Source of the DNA: Microbacterium sp. M28
Lineage (GTDB): Bacteria; Actinomycetota; Actinomycetes; Actinomycetales; Microbacteriaceae
Assembly: GCF_025836995.1 (NCBI RefSeq)
Contig: NZ_CP107546.1
Span: forward strand, 1,116,001 to 1,180,000
DNA length: 64,000 bases
Reading direction: 5' to 3'
Position numbers and translations under genes: made by a program. The notes beneath the pieces are model-generated. The model ran no database searches. It saw only the letters and a list, made by a program, of their open reading frames with translations, and was not told the DNA's origin. This document shows, in pieces, positions 31,485 through 39,330 of the stretch (the first letter of the stretch is position 1; the number at the start of each line of letters is the position of its first letter).

Positions 31485-31578
31485 CGTGTCCGGGTTGTTG
31501 CGGGTGCGGAGGGGTTTCGGCCGCCGGAACCCGGACATACCGGGGATCCATGTCAGGGCTGTTGCGGGTGGCGGAGGG
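31485..31578. repeat. Left cluster of TGTCCGGGTT repeats
   Basis: One full unit of 24 bases at 31485-31508 (plus orientation), an inverted core AACCCGGACA at 31528-31537 and a diverged direct copy at 31551-31578 that differs from 31488-31515 by two substitutions and one insertion. The unit at 31485-31508 matches the inverted unit at 32795-32818 in 23 of 24 bases. The cluster lies between the katG terminator and the end of the AbiEi-like gene. Confidence 0.75.
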
Positions 31579-31607
31579 CTACACCAGCACGAAGGCGGAC
31601 ATGCTTC

Positions 31608-32594
31608 TCAGCCCTGGCCGGGGATCCAGCCGGCGGCGATCAGGGCACGAGCCACTTTGTCCACCGCGACCTGCGGATTCGGACGCAGATGGTGACTGAG
31701 GATGCGCACGTGGTCCCAGTTCTGCGCGCGGATCGCGTCCCATCGATCCGCATCCTTTCTGAACTGCGCTCCGGTGGCGTGTCCGCGCCCGTCATACTCG
31801 GGAGCCACGCGGTACCGGCGGTACGCGATGTCCAGGCGGGCGACGAATCCGCCCCGCTCATCGAGCAGCGTCCAGTTGAGATCGGGCTCAGGAAGCCCCG
31901 CGCGGACAAGGGCCAGGCGCAACTCGGTCTCTCCCGAGCTCTCCGAACCGACGCGGATCTCCTCCATCGCACGGGTCAGGATGCCGCGTCTCACATCGCC
32001 GGCCTCCTCGATCTCACGCCACAGATCGTCGATGCTGAGGAGGCCGTTCTTCGGGCAGACCAGGAAGTCTCCGGCGACGATCAGATCGTCGAGTTTCCAG
32101 GTGGTGGCCGCCTGCCGCCAGAGTCTCGCCGGAGTCTCGATGGGGACACCGTCCAGGATCAGACGGTCGGCGTCGCGCTGCTGAAGGCGGTGCCCGACTG
32201 CTCCTCGGCGTTGAGGTTGGGCACTCGGTCGTCGGGCGGAGATGTGCAGGATGTACTCGCGATCATGCGTGAACGGCAGCGGTGCGCCCATCAGCGCCAG
32301 GCCGGACGAATGGCTGACGAACTGGTCGTCCGTCAGCATGGGTGCGAAAGAGGTTGCGCGATCGATGAGATCGGCCCTCATCCGGGAAAGCCGGACAGCG
32401 TGCGAGGAGGGGTCTTCCAAGCCGGCGTCGGATGCTCGTGTTCCGGTTGGGAGGATCAATCGCCGCGCGCCTCTCGTCGGAATCTCGAGGTCACCGGCGC
32501 GCAATCGCGATCGTGAAACCCCTGCATCGCGTGCTTCGCGCACCGAGAACGGACGATTCTGGAGGGCCGGAGGAAGCGGACGTTTTGCGGTCAT
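31608..32594 (-). CDS. Orphan AbiEi-like/DUF559 protein
   Basis: A 328-residue protein. The N-terminus (about 1-60) has a winged-helix look, F-S-V-R-E-A-R-D-A-G-V-S-R-S-R-L, as in AbiEi-type antitoxins. The C-terminal 110 residues look like DUF559, a Vsr-like endonuclease fold: S-G-E-T-E-L-R, A-R-L-D-I-A-Y at about 250 and A-P-E-Y-D-G-R-G-H. No toxin partner (AbiEii-like nucleotidyltransferase) is next to it. ATG 32594 was chosen because similarity begins there and GGTGGA is upstream; the frame runs to 32753 through the repeat cluster. Either an orphan regulator or a nuclease; function uncertain. Confidence 0.65.
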   Translation of the reverse strand: MTAKRPLPPALQNRPFSVREARDAGVSRSRLRAGDLEIPTRGARRLILPTGTRASDAGLEDPSSHAVRLSRMRADLIDRATSFAPMLTDDQFVSHSSGLALMGAPLPFTHDREYILHISARRPSAQPQRRGAVGHRLQQRDADRLILDGVPIETPARLWRQAATTWKLDDLIVAGDFLVCPKNGLLSIDDLWREIEEAGDVRRGILTRAMEEIRVGSESSGETELRLALVRAGLPEPDLNWTLLDERGGFVARLDIAYRRYRVAPEYDGRGHATGAQFRKDADRWDAIRAQNWDHVRILSHHLRPNPQVAVDKVARALIAAGWIPGQG

Positions 32595-32643
32595 CGCCAC
32601 ATTCCACCGAAGGGCCGGAGTGATCGTGCCTGTGGATGGACGG

Positions 32644-32664
32644 TCTCCACGGAAATGGTGGAGA
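32644..32664. promoter_or_regulatory. Inverted repeat upstream of AbiEi-like gene
   Basis: TCTCCAC and GTGGAGA, 7-base perfect arms with a 7-base loop, 50 bases before the start. AbiEi antitoxins repress their own operon through inverted repeats, so this is a candidate operator. Confidence 0.35.
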
Positions 32665-32700
32665 GTTCGTGCGCGGTGCCGATCGGGGCAGGGCGAGTGC

Positions 32701-32818
32701 GTGTCCGGGATCGCGCGGGTGATCGGCGAGACAGCCGACATCAACCCGGACACGCCCTGAGGAGATGTCCGGGTTGAGAAGAGTGCGAAGCCCGCGCACC
32801 CGCATCAACCCGGACACG
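32701..32818. repeat. Right cluster of TGTCCGGGTTGA repeats
   Basis: A partial plus copy at 32702 (TGTCCGGG), a minus copy at 32741-32752, a plus copy at 32766-32777 and a minus copy at 32805-32816, the last three with perfect 12-base cores. Neighbouring copies can pair as hairpins with loops of 13 and 27 bases; these two hairpins exclude each other because they share the middle arm. The layout recalls REP/BIME elements. Confidence 0.75.
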
Positions 32819-32910
32819 CGGGAGAGGCGGTGGGCGGACAGGACGCCGAGACCGAGAACGACACCGCGGCCGGGGCCGAGACCGCATCCGAAGCGATCGC
32901 TCGCCGCCGA

Positions 32911-34221
32911 CTACAGCCGCCCGGCGGCCTTCAGCTCCAGATAGCGGTCCGCGATCCGCGGGGGGAGGGCTTCGGGGTCGGCGGCGATCGCCTCACCGCC
33001 TGCACGGCGCACCGCATCGGCGACGTTCTCCGCATCGCGGAGCGTGCGTTCGGCGGCCGCCGCCAGGTAGATCTCCTCCCGCGACCCGCGGCCGCGGGAG
33101 ATCTCCGCGATCGACGTGTCGGTCACAGAGCCGACGAGCACCGTGGTGGCGCGTCCGGGGTCTGGGAAGGCGCCGAGGAAGCCTCGGGCCGACTCGGCGG
33201 CATCCTGCGCGGTCAGCACCACGATCAACGACGGACGGGTCGTCAGCGACCGCAACGACGCGAACGCGGCCGGCCAGTCGGTGTCGACCAGACCCGCGTG
33301 CACCGGCGCCATCGCATCCGTCATCGCAGGCAGCAGACCGGCGCCGTCCACACCGGTCACGCGCCCCCGGACGACGCGGTCGAACAGCTCCAGATGCACG
33401 TGGTCGCCCGCGCGGGAGGCCAGCGCGCCCAGCAGCAGTGCGGCTTCCAGGGAGGCTTCCAGCCGGGTGCCGTCGCCGACGCGCGCCGCCGCGGTCCGTC
33501 CGGTGTCGATGAGGATCACGACGTGACGGTCGCGCTCCGGGCGCCACGTGCGCAGCATCGTGGTGCCCGCACGGGCGGTGGCGCGCCAGTCGATCGATCG
33601 CACGTCGTCGCCGCGGACGTATTCGCGCAGCGAGTCGAACTCCGTCCCCTGCCCACGGACCTGGATGCTGGTGTTACCGTCGAGCTCCTTCAACCGGGCG
33701 AGACGGGAGGGCAGGTGCTTGCGCGACGTGAACGCGGGCAGCACCCGCACGGCGCCGCGGATATCATGCCGAGCCTGTCGCCCACCGACGCCGAGTGGGC
33801 CGATGGACCGGATCATCACGAAGTCGCTGACCAGTTCCCCTCGGCGACGTGGATGCAGCGGGACGTCGATCCTGCGCCGCTCACCGGCCGGCACCACCAG
33901 CCGAGGCCGGTCCGCACCGGCGCCGGCGGTCGGCTGCCAGGCGTCCCGGATGCGCGCATGCAGTGTCCGCGATCCGGTGTTGTGCAGCGCGATGCTGACC
34001 GGAACGGGCTCGTTCAGGCGGGCCCGCGGCGGAACCCGCCGCGTCACGACGACTGCCCGCGCAGATGCGGCGGCGAGCACGTCCACCGCGAGCAGCACGA
34101 GGCACAGCAGGAGCCAGCCGCCCACGACCGCCCACGCCGCGGTTCCCGTCGTCGACGAGAGCACGACGACGGGGATGATCCCCAACCCGATGAGCAGGGG
34201 GAAGCGGCCGGTGACGAACAC
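32911..34221 (-). CDS. DUF58 domain protein
   Basis: 436 residues. Two N-terminal hydrophobic helices (about 8-50) anchor it, a beta-rich domain follows, and the DUF58 core lies at about 185-260 with E-F-D-S-L-R-E-Y-V-R-G-D-D-V-R-S-I-D-W-R-A-T split by the usual D-D-x-R. A von Willebrand A-like region follows (I-L-I-D-T-G-R at about 245). The GTG start abuts the stop of moxR (TAAGTG). DUF58 proteins pair with MoxR ATPases in many bacteria; the joint role is unclear. Confidence 0.88.
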   Translation of the reverse strand: MFVTGRFPLLIGLGIIPVVVLSSTTGTAAWAVVGGWLLLCLVLLAVDVLAAASARAVVVTRRVPPRARLNEPVPVSIALHNTGSRTLHARIRDAWQPTAGAGADRPRLVVPAGERRRIDVPLHPRRRGELVSDFVMIRSIGPLGVGGRQARHDIRGAVRVLPAFTSRKHLPSRLARLKELDGNTSIQVRGQGTEFDSLREYVRGDDVRSIDWRATARAGTTMLRTWRPERDRHVVILIDTGRTAAARVGDGTRLEASLEAALLLGALASRAGDHVHLELFDRVVRGRVTGVDGAGLLPAMTDAMAPVHAGLVDTDWPAAFASLRSLTTRPSLIVVLTAQDAAESARGFLGAFPDPGRATTVLVGSVTDTSIAEISRGRGSREEIYLAAAAERTLRDAENVADAVRRAGGEAIAADPEALPPRIADRYLELKAAGRL

Positions 34222-35196
34222 TTAGATCGGCACCCTGGTCTGCTGCACGACGGCGGTGAGCACGGCATCCGCCGAGACGCCCTCCATCTCGGCATCCGGA
34301 CGCAGTTGCAGACGATGGCGCCAGACCGGCACCAGCATCGTCTGCACGTGGTCGGGCGTTACGGCGGAGGACTCGTTGAGCCATGCCCATGCCTTGGCCG
34401 CCGCGAGCAGCGCGGTGGAGGCGCGGGGGCTCGCGCCGAGCTGGACGGACGGCGACTGCCGGCTCGCGCGCGCGAGGTCGACGACGTAGCCCAGGACGTC
34501 GTCCGTGACGTCGACACGCCCGGCGGCATCCTGCGCGGCGCGGATCTCCTCCGGCGTGACGACCGGCTGGATGCCGGTGAGCGCCCGCGGCGAGAAGCCG
34601 CCGGCGTGCAGACGCAGGACGTCGACCTCGGCGTCGCGCTCCGGCATGGCCACGACGAGCTTCATGAGGAAGCGGTCCAGCTGCGCCTCGGGCAGAGAGT
34701 ACGTTCCCTCGTGCTCGATCGGGTTCTGGGTGGCGGCAACGAGGAACGGATCCGGCAGCGGGCGGCTCACACCGTCGGCGGAGATCTGGCGTTCCTCCAT
34801 CGCCTCCAGCAGGGCGGCCTGCGTCTTCGGGGGAGTGCGGTTGACCTCGTCGGCGAGCAGCAGGTTGGTGAACACCGGACCCTCGCGGAACTCGAACTCG
34901 CCGGTGCGTGCGTCGTAGACCAGCGATCCCGTCACGTCACCGGGCATGAGGTCGGGCGTGAACTGCACGCGCTTGGTGTCCAGGCCGAGCGCTCGCGCGA
35001 AGGACCGCACCACGAGCGTCTTCGCCACGCCGGGGACGCCTTCCAGCAGCACATGGCCGCGCGCCAACAGGGAGACCAGCAGACCGGTCACCGTCCCCGC
35101 CTGACCGATCACCGCCTTGTCGACCTCCTGGCGCACACGGTGCATCGCCTGACGCAGTGCCGCGTCATCCGAGGGGTTCGTCAATGGGGTCGTCAT
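34222..35196 (-). CDS. MoxR family AAA ATPase
   Basis: 324 residues. Walker A reads G-V-P-G-V-A-K-T at about residue 57, Walker B L-L-L-A-D-E-V-N-R at about 112, and sensor 1 A-T-Q-N-P at about 153. The C-terminal lid domain is complete. MoxR proteins are AAA+ chaperone-like ATPases thought to insert cofactors or remodel VWA-domain partners; the adjacent DUF58 gene is the usual partner. AAGGGAAA precedes the ATG. Confidence 0.93.
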   Translation of the reverse strand: MTTPLTNPSDDAALRQAMHRVRQEVDKAVIGQAGTVTGLLVSLLARGHVLLEGVPGVAKTLVVRSFARALGLDTKRVQFTPDLMPGDVTGSLVYDARTGEFEFREGPVFTNLLLADEVNRTPPKTQAALLEAMEERQISADGVSRPLPDPFLVAATQNPIEHEGTYSLPEAQLDRFLMKLVVAMPERDAEVDVLRLHAGGFSPRALTGIQPVVTPEEIRAAQDAAGRVDVTDDVLGYVVDLARASRQSPSVQLGASPRASTALLAAAKAWAWLNESSAVTPDHVQTMLVPVWRHRLQLRPDAEMEGVSADAVLTAVVQQTRVPI

Positions 35197-35248
35197 GGTT
35201 TCCCTTCCACGGGCAGAGGTTCGGTGGCGATCATCGCGCCGGCGCGGG

Positions 35249-36451
35249 TCATCGTGTTCCCCGTTCGGTGCGGAGGGCGTGGTCGACGGCGGATTCCAGG
35301 TCGGCGAGCCGTCGTGCGTGGTCGATCAGGGCGTCGTCCGTCACCGGGAGCGCGCCGTTCAGCAGGTTCTGGACGCCCGTCCGGGGGATCCGGAGCCGGT
35401 CGGCGACGGCGTCGGCGACCTCAGCGGCGCCCGCGCGATCGTGCAGGCCGAGCCGACGGGCGAGCCGACGCACGGCGCCGTCGCGCAGAGCAGCCCCCGC
35501 ATGGCCGGCATCGGCCGCCTTCGCGGTCAGCCGCGCGCGACCGTGCATGGTCTCGGAGGCCCGCACGGTGACGGGCAGGGTCTCGGCCACCAGCGGACCG
35601 AAGCGGCGCCCCCGCCAGACGGCCGCGGCGATGCCGGCGAGCATCAGCATGACGATCGCGGGTGTGACCCACTGCGGGGTGAGCTCGCCCAGCGATGGCT
35701 CGGTCTGAGCCTCGACGTCGCCGTCGGCGATCGACGGCACGTACCAGACGACGTGGCCGGTCTGCCCCAGCAGGGCAAGTCCCAGCGCGGCGTTGCCGTC
35801 CTCGGCGAGGTAGCTGTTGCCGAACAGGCGCGTGCCGTCGATCATGGCGACGCGTCGTCCGTCGGTGTCGTCGACGAGGAGAGCTGCATTGCCCTCGGCA
35901 TCCGGATAGCAGCCCGTGACACCGGCGGCCGGGACGAACATACGACCGGGGCGGATCTCTCCGACCCTGGCGAGCTCGGGGAGGTCACAGGATGCCGTCA
36001 CAGCTGCCGAGGTGCTCGCCGACGTGGGCTCGCCGAGTTCGAGGAGGTCCAGCATGCGCGTGCTGGTCGAGAGCAGCACCACCCGGTCGGCCGGCTCCAG
36101 CAGGTCCGTGACCGCCTCGTCGGACAGCGCGAACGGATCCGTCATCGCCAGCGTGGTGTCGTCGTGGATGGCCGCGACGGCGTCCGCACGCGTCCGAACC
36201 ACCTCGACTTCGATGTCCTGCTCGCGCAGGATCTCGGTGAGCGCGAGCATGCCGTTGTCGCCCGTGCCGTCTGGGTCCCCGCCGCCGCGGAAAGGCACCG
36301 TCGTCGACGCGCTGATCTGCATGATCAGCAGCGCCGCCCCGACGACCAGCAGTGCGATGACGACCCAGCCCAGTCCGCGGCGCATGCGGCGCGGCCGCGC
36401 GACCGCCGTGGATGCGGCCGGTTCGGTCGGCTTCGTCGCGGGGGTGCTCAT
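35249..36451 (-). CDS. DUF4350 domain membrane protein
   Basis: 400 residues with a helix at about 30-50, an extracytoplasmic domain and a second helix at about 265-285, then a cytoplasmic tail. The DUF4350 domain (about 70-250) has L-A-L-T-E-I-L-R-E-Q-D-I-E-V near its start. Its ATG overlaps the stop of the DUF4129 gene by 4 bases. A gap of 52 bases separates it from moxR. Part of the MoxR operon; possibly a glutamine-amidotransferase-like fold, function unknown. Confidence 0.8.
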   Translation of the reverse strand: MSTPATKPTEPAASTAVARPRRMRRGLGWVVIALLVVGAALLIMQISASTTVPFRGGGDPDGTGDNGMLALTEILREQDIEVEVVRTRADAVAAIHDDTTLAMTDPFALSDEAVTDLLEPADRVVLLSTSTRMLDLLELGEPTSASTSAAVTASCDLPELARVGEIRPGRMFVPAAGVTGCYPDAEGNAALLVDDTDGRRVAMIDGTRLFGNSYLAEDGNAALGLALLGQTGHVVWYVPSIADGDVEAQTEPSLGELTPQWVTPAIVMLMLAGIAAAVWRGRRFGPLVAETLPVTVRASETMHGRARLTAKAADAGHAGAALRDGAVRRLARRLGLHDRAGAAEVADAVADRLRIPRTGVQNLLNGALPVTDDALIDHARRLADLESAVDHALRTERGTR

Positions 36452-37086
36452 GCCGGCACCGCCTCCGGATGCCGCGCGGCGAGTCGCTCGTCGAGAGCGG
36501 ACAGCGCGCGGTAGCGCGCCTCGGAGGACGGATGCTCGAGATAGCGGACATCGTCGAACGCCCCAGCGGCGTCGCGGAGGGCGGCGTGCTCATCCGGGAA
36601 GACATGCGCGGTGTCGCGCGCGATCGCCTGCGCCGTCGCTCCCGGTGCAGGGTCGATCAGATCGCGCTCCAGAAGCCCCCGCGCCAGTGCGCGGAAGCGG
36701 AGGATCGTCGCGGCATCCCAATCGCCGGCCCGCGCGGCCCGGTCGGCGTCCGACCGCAGCTGCGTCGCCGATCGATCGTCGCGCTCGCCGAGAAGGCTGC
36801 GCCCGGCCGCACGCACGGCGCGCGAGCCCCTCGGCCGCCCCCAGACGATGAGGGCCGCGATCAGTGCGGAGACGATGACGACGCACACGATCACCAGCGC
36901 GAGCGGGCCGACCTGCCCGCCGCCGTCCGGCGTGAACAGGTCGGTGAGATAACGCAGCACGTCGCGCGCGAGCAGGTCGAACCAGGTCGGCCTCGCCTCG
37001 TCGTAGCGGGGCTCGGCGAGCTCCTGCTCCGCCCATCGCCGTGCCTCGTCGCCGTCCGGCACGAAGCGCTCGAACGGCAGCGTCAT
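36448..37086 (-). CDS. DUF4129 domain membrane protein
   Basis: 212 residues: a soluble N-terminus, one hydrophobic helix at about 62-85, and a cytoplasmic DUF4129 region with R-S-D-A-D-R-A-A-R-A-G-D-W-D-A-A and F-R-A-L-A-R-G-L-L-E-R. In many MoxR operons this domain is fused to a transglutaminase-like protein; here it is free. ATG 37086 overlaps the previous stop (ATGA). The open frame further upstream lies inside the neighbouring gene and is a shadow. Confidence 0.8.
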   Translation of the reverse strand: MTLPFERFVPDGDEARRWAEQELAEPRYDEARPTWFDLLARDVLRYLTDLFTPDGGGQVGPLALVIVCVVIVSALIAALIVWGRPRGSRAVRAAGRSLLGERDDRSATQLRSDADRAARAGDWDAATILRFRALARGLLERDLIDPAPGATAQAIARDTAHVFPDEHAALRDAAGAFDDVRYLEHPSSEARYRALSALDERLAARHPEAVPA

Positions 37087-38471
37087 CCTCGGCCGCCCGG
37101 TGGCGCCCACGGGCTGTCGGAGGGCGGTTGCGGCTGCACGGCGCCCGCGTCCTGTCCGGGGGCCGGATGCTGCGGGCGAGCGGGCGGCGGAACCGGCTGA
37201 GCGTAGGGCGGCGCGGCGGGTACCGGATTCGGAGCGGCGGCGGGACCGGCGACCGGGGTGGGAGAGCGAGGCGTCTGGCCCGCCCCGTACTGCGGGGGAT
37301 ACGGCGCGTACCCCGGGGCCTGCGCGTACCCGGGAGCCTGCGCCCAGCCGGCCTGCGTCAGGAGATGATCGGGGACCTGCTTCGGCGGTGGCGCGTTCGT
37401 GACCGCACGGGTCGGATCGACGGCGAAGGGATCGCCGAGCTGCTCGCGCGACCAGCCGAGATCTCGCCGCTCGAGGAACGCGATCAGCGTCTGATCGAGC
37501 CCTTCGTAGCGGTACCGGCAGTCGATGTACACGAACGCGGCTCCGGTGCCCTGCACGACCAGCGCGACGGCCTGGATCACGAGGACGAGCATCTGCGGCA
37601 GGGCGGTGGCCAGGACGGCGGCCACGATCACGGTCCCCGGGTCCGATGACGCGCCCGTCGGCGCGATGATCGGGATCAGCAAGCTCGACAGCAGCGACAG
37701 CGGGACGCTCACCAGCTGCGCGGCGAATCCCATGATCAGGTTGATCAGGAACATCACGCCGAACGCGACCCAGAACCGGCCGCGGGTGAGGCGCCAGCTG
37801 CGCACGAGCGCCTCGCGCAGGGTGGCGTGCTCGAACACGAGCGCACTCGGCACGAGCAGCAGCTTGGTCCACAACCACACCGAGAGGGGGATGCTGGCGG
37901 CGATGACCAGCAGGATCAGTCCGATCCCGAGCCCGAGGAAGTCGGAGGAGCCACCGACGGCGCCGAGCACGAGTCCGACGATGATGCCACCGGCGACCGC
38001 GATGACGCCGAGCGTGAACAGCATCTGCAGCAGGGCGAAACCGACCAGGCGCCAGAAGACCGGACGCACCTGCGTCCACAGCTGTCCGAGTCGCGCCTTC
38101 TCGCCGACGGCGGCGAAGCGCACTTCGGCGGCCACGATGCCCTGCACGAGTGCGGTGAACCCGAGCGAGAGCAGTCCGACGCCGAACGCGACGAGGCCGT
38201 TGATCGCGAGCGAACCGACCAGCAGCGGCTCGAAGTCGGGGGAGCCGGGGCGCACGTTCTGGAGCCGCAGGATGGTGACGATCAGCACCGTGACCATGAT
38301 CGCGCTCGCCACGATCGTCATCAGCAGCTGCATCACGACGGCGAAGCCGAACACGACCTTGGGGTTGTGGCGCAGCACCGCGAACGCCCTGCCGAGCAGC
38401 ATCCCGAAGGTGAACGGGTGAAGGGGGACGATGCCCCGCTTCGGGGCGGGTGTCCACGTCTGTCCGCTCAC
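37083..38471 (-). CDS. Membrane protein with GDPD-membrane-type domain and Pro-rich tail
   Basis: 462 residues with about six long hydrophobic helices (residues 30-320), similar to the membrane domain found in some glycerophosphodiester phosphodiesterases, without the catalytic domain. The last 130 residues are rich in P, A, G, Q and Y with Q-A-P-G-Y-A repeated. GTG 38471 has GGAGGGAG upstream. First gene of the five-gene MoxR operon, divergent from mtrA. Function unknown. Confidence 0.7.
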   Translation of the reverse strand: MSGQTWTPAPKRGIVPLHPFTFGMLLGRAFAVLRHNPKVVFGFAVVMQLLMTIVASAIMVTVLIVTILRLQNVRPGSPDFEPLLVGSLAINGLVAFGVGLLSLGFTALVQGIVAAEVRFAAVGEKARLGQLWTQVRPVFWRLVGFALLQMLFTLGVIAVAGGIIVGLVLGAVGGSSDFLGLGIGLILLVIAASIPLSVWLWTKLLLVPSALVFEHATLREALVRSWRLTRGRFWVAFGVMFLINLIMGFAAQLVSVPLSLLSSLLIPIIAPTGASSDPGTVIVAAVLATALPQMLVLVIQAVALVVQGTGAAFVYIDCRYRYEGLDQTLIAFLERRDLGWSREQLGDPFAVDPTRAVTNAPPPKQVPDHLLTQAGWAQAPGYAQAPGYAPYPPQYGAGQTPRSPTPVAGPAAAPNPVPAAPPYAQPVPPPARPQHPAPGQDAGAVQPQPPSDSPWAPPGGRG

Positions 38472-38567
38472 GGCGCTCCCTCCGACAGTGCTGTTCCCAT
38501 CGTGTCATACCCCTGACGACGCTCGACGGGGTGGCGAGGGTTCCGTGAATCCCGGCGTGTCGTGAAG

Positions 38568-38573
38568 TACGCT
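38568..38573 (+). promoter_or_regulatory. Possible -10 of mtrA operon
   Basis: TACGCT about 68 bases before the mtrA ATG, which would give a leader of about 60 bases with GGGAGAAAG. No clear -35 was seen. Confidence 0.35.
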
Positions 38574-38641
38574 GGGAAAATCTGCGACCGGTCGGTGTGT
38601 TCCCGACGGTCGCCCTGGGAGAAAGTCGGAGCTGGGCACAC

Positions 38642-39322
38642 ATGACCTCACGCATCCTCGTTGTCGACGACGACACCGCACTCGCCGAGATGATCGGGAT
38701 CGTGTTGCGCACCGAGGGATTCGAGCCGGTGTTCTGCGCCGACGGCGCACGTGCCGTCGAGGAATGGCGCACCCAGCGCCCCGACCTGATCCTGCTCGAC
38801 CTGATGCTCCCCGGTATGGACGGCATCGAGATCTGCACGCGGATCCGAGCCGAATCCGGCATCCCGATCATCATGCTCACCGCCCGCAGCGACACGGCGG
38901 ACGTGGTGCGCGGGCTCGAGGTCGGAGCCGATGACTACATCGTCAAGCCGTTCAACCCGAAGGAGCTCGTCGCGCGCATCCGCACGCGCCTGCGGCCGTC
39001 GACCCAGGCGGCCAGCGAGGTGCTGCGCATCGGTGACCTCGTGGTCGACGTCGACGCGCACGAGGTGCGCCGGGGGACGGCTTCGATCGCGTTGACCCCG
39101 CTGGAGTTCCAGCTCCTGGTGGCGCTGGCGTCGAAGCCGCAACAGGTCTTCTCGCGGGAGATGCTGCTCGAACAGGTGTGGGGCTATCACTACAAGGCGG
39201 ACACGCGTCTGGTGAACGTGCACGTCCAGCGCCTGCGCGCCAAGGTCGAGCTCGACCCGGACAACCCCAAGATCGTGATGACGGTCCGCGGCGTCGGCTA
39301 TCGCGCCGGCACCGTCGTCTAG
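38642..39322 (+). CDS. mtrA: Response regulator MtrA
   Basis: A 226-residue OmpR/PhoB-type regulator. Receiver acidic triad D9-D10-D11, phospho-acceptor D53 in L-L-D-L-M-L-P-G-M-D-G, and K-P-F-N-P-K-E near residue 103. The C-terminal winged helix has L-T-P-L-E-F-Q-L-L and R-G-V-G-Y-R. ATG 38642 gives the normal MtrA length; the frame is open 15 codons upstream. It heads mtrA-mtrB-lpqB, which governs cell-wall and division genes in Actinobacteria. Confidence 0.96.
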   Translation: MTSRILVVDDDTALAEMIGIVLRTEGFEPVFCADGARAVEEWRTQRPDLILLDLMLPGMDGIEICTRIRAESGIPIIMLTARSDTADVVRGLEVGADDYIVKPFNPKELVARIRTRLRPSTQAASEVLRIGDLVVDVDAHEVRRGTASIALTPLEFQLLVALASKPQQVFSREMLLEQVWGYHYKADTRLVNVHVQRLRAKVELDPDNPKIVMTVRGVGYRAGTVV

Positions 39323-39330
39323 GAGTCCGC

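Larger units (their letters stand above)
32595..32910. other. 316-base intergenic region with repeats
   Basis: Between the AbiEi-like start and the end of the DUF58 gene. It holds an inverted repeat at 32644-32664 near the AbiEi-like start and the right cluster of TGTCCGGGTTGA repeats at 32701-32818. I see no credible gene in it, although open frames cross it on both strands. Confidence 0.7.

Noticed and set aside
32595..32753. N-terminal extension of the AbiEi-like protein
   Set aside because: It would translate the repeat cluster and shows no family resemblance; the antitoxin-like region begins at 32594.
31485..32818. CRISPR array
   Set aside because: Repeat units alternate in orientation, spacing is irregular, there is a gene between the clusters and no cas gene is present.
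31485..32818. Insertion sequence with terminal inverted repeats
   Set aside because: The inverted outer units invite this reading, but the enclosed protein is not a transposase and extra copies lie inside. No target duplication was found by eye.
32830..35571. 913-codon plus-strand frame opposite the DUF58 and MoxR genes
   Set aside because: Antisense to two genes with clear motifs; composition is R/G/H/Q-rich.
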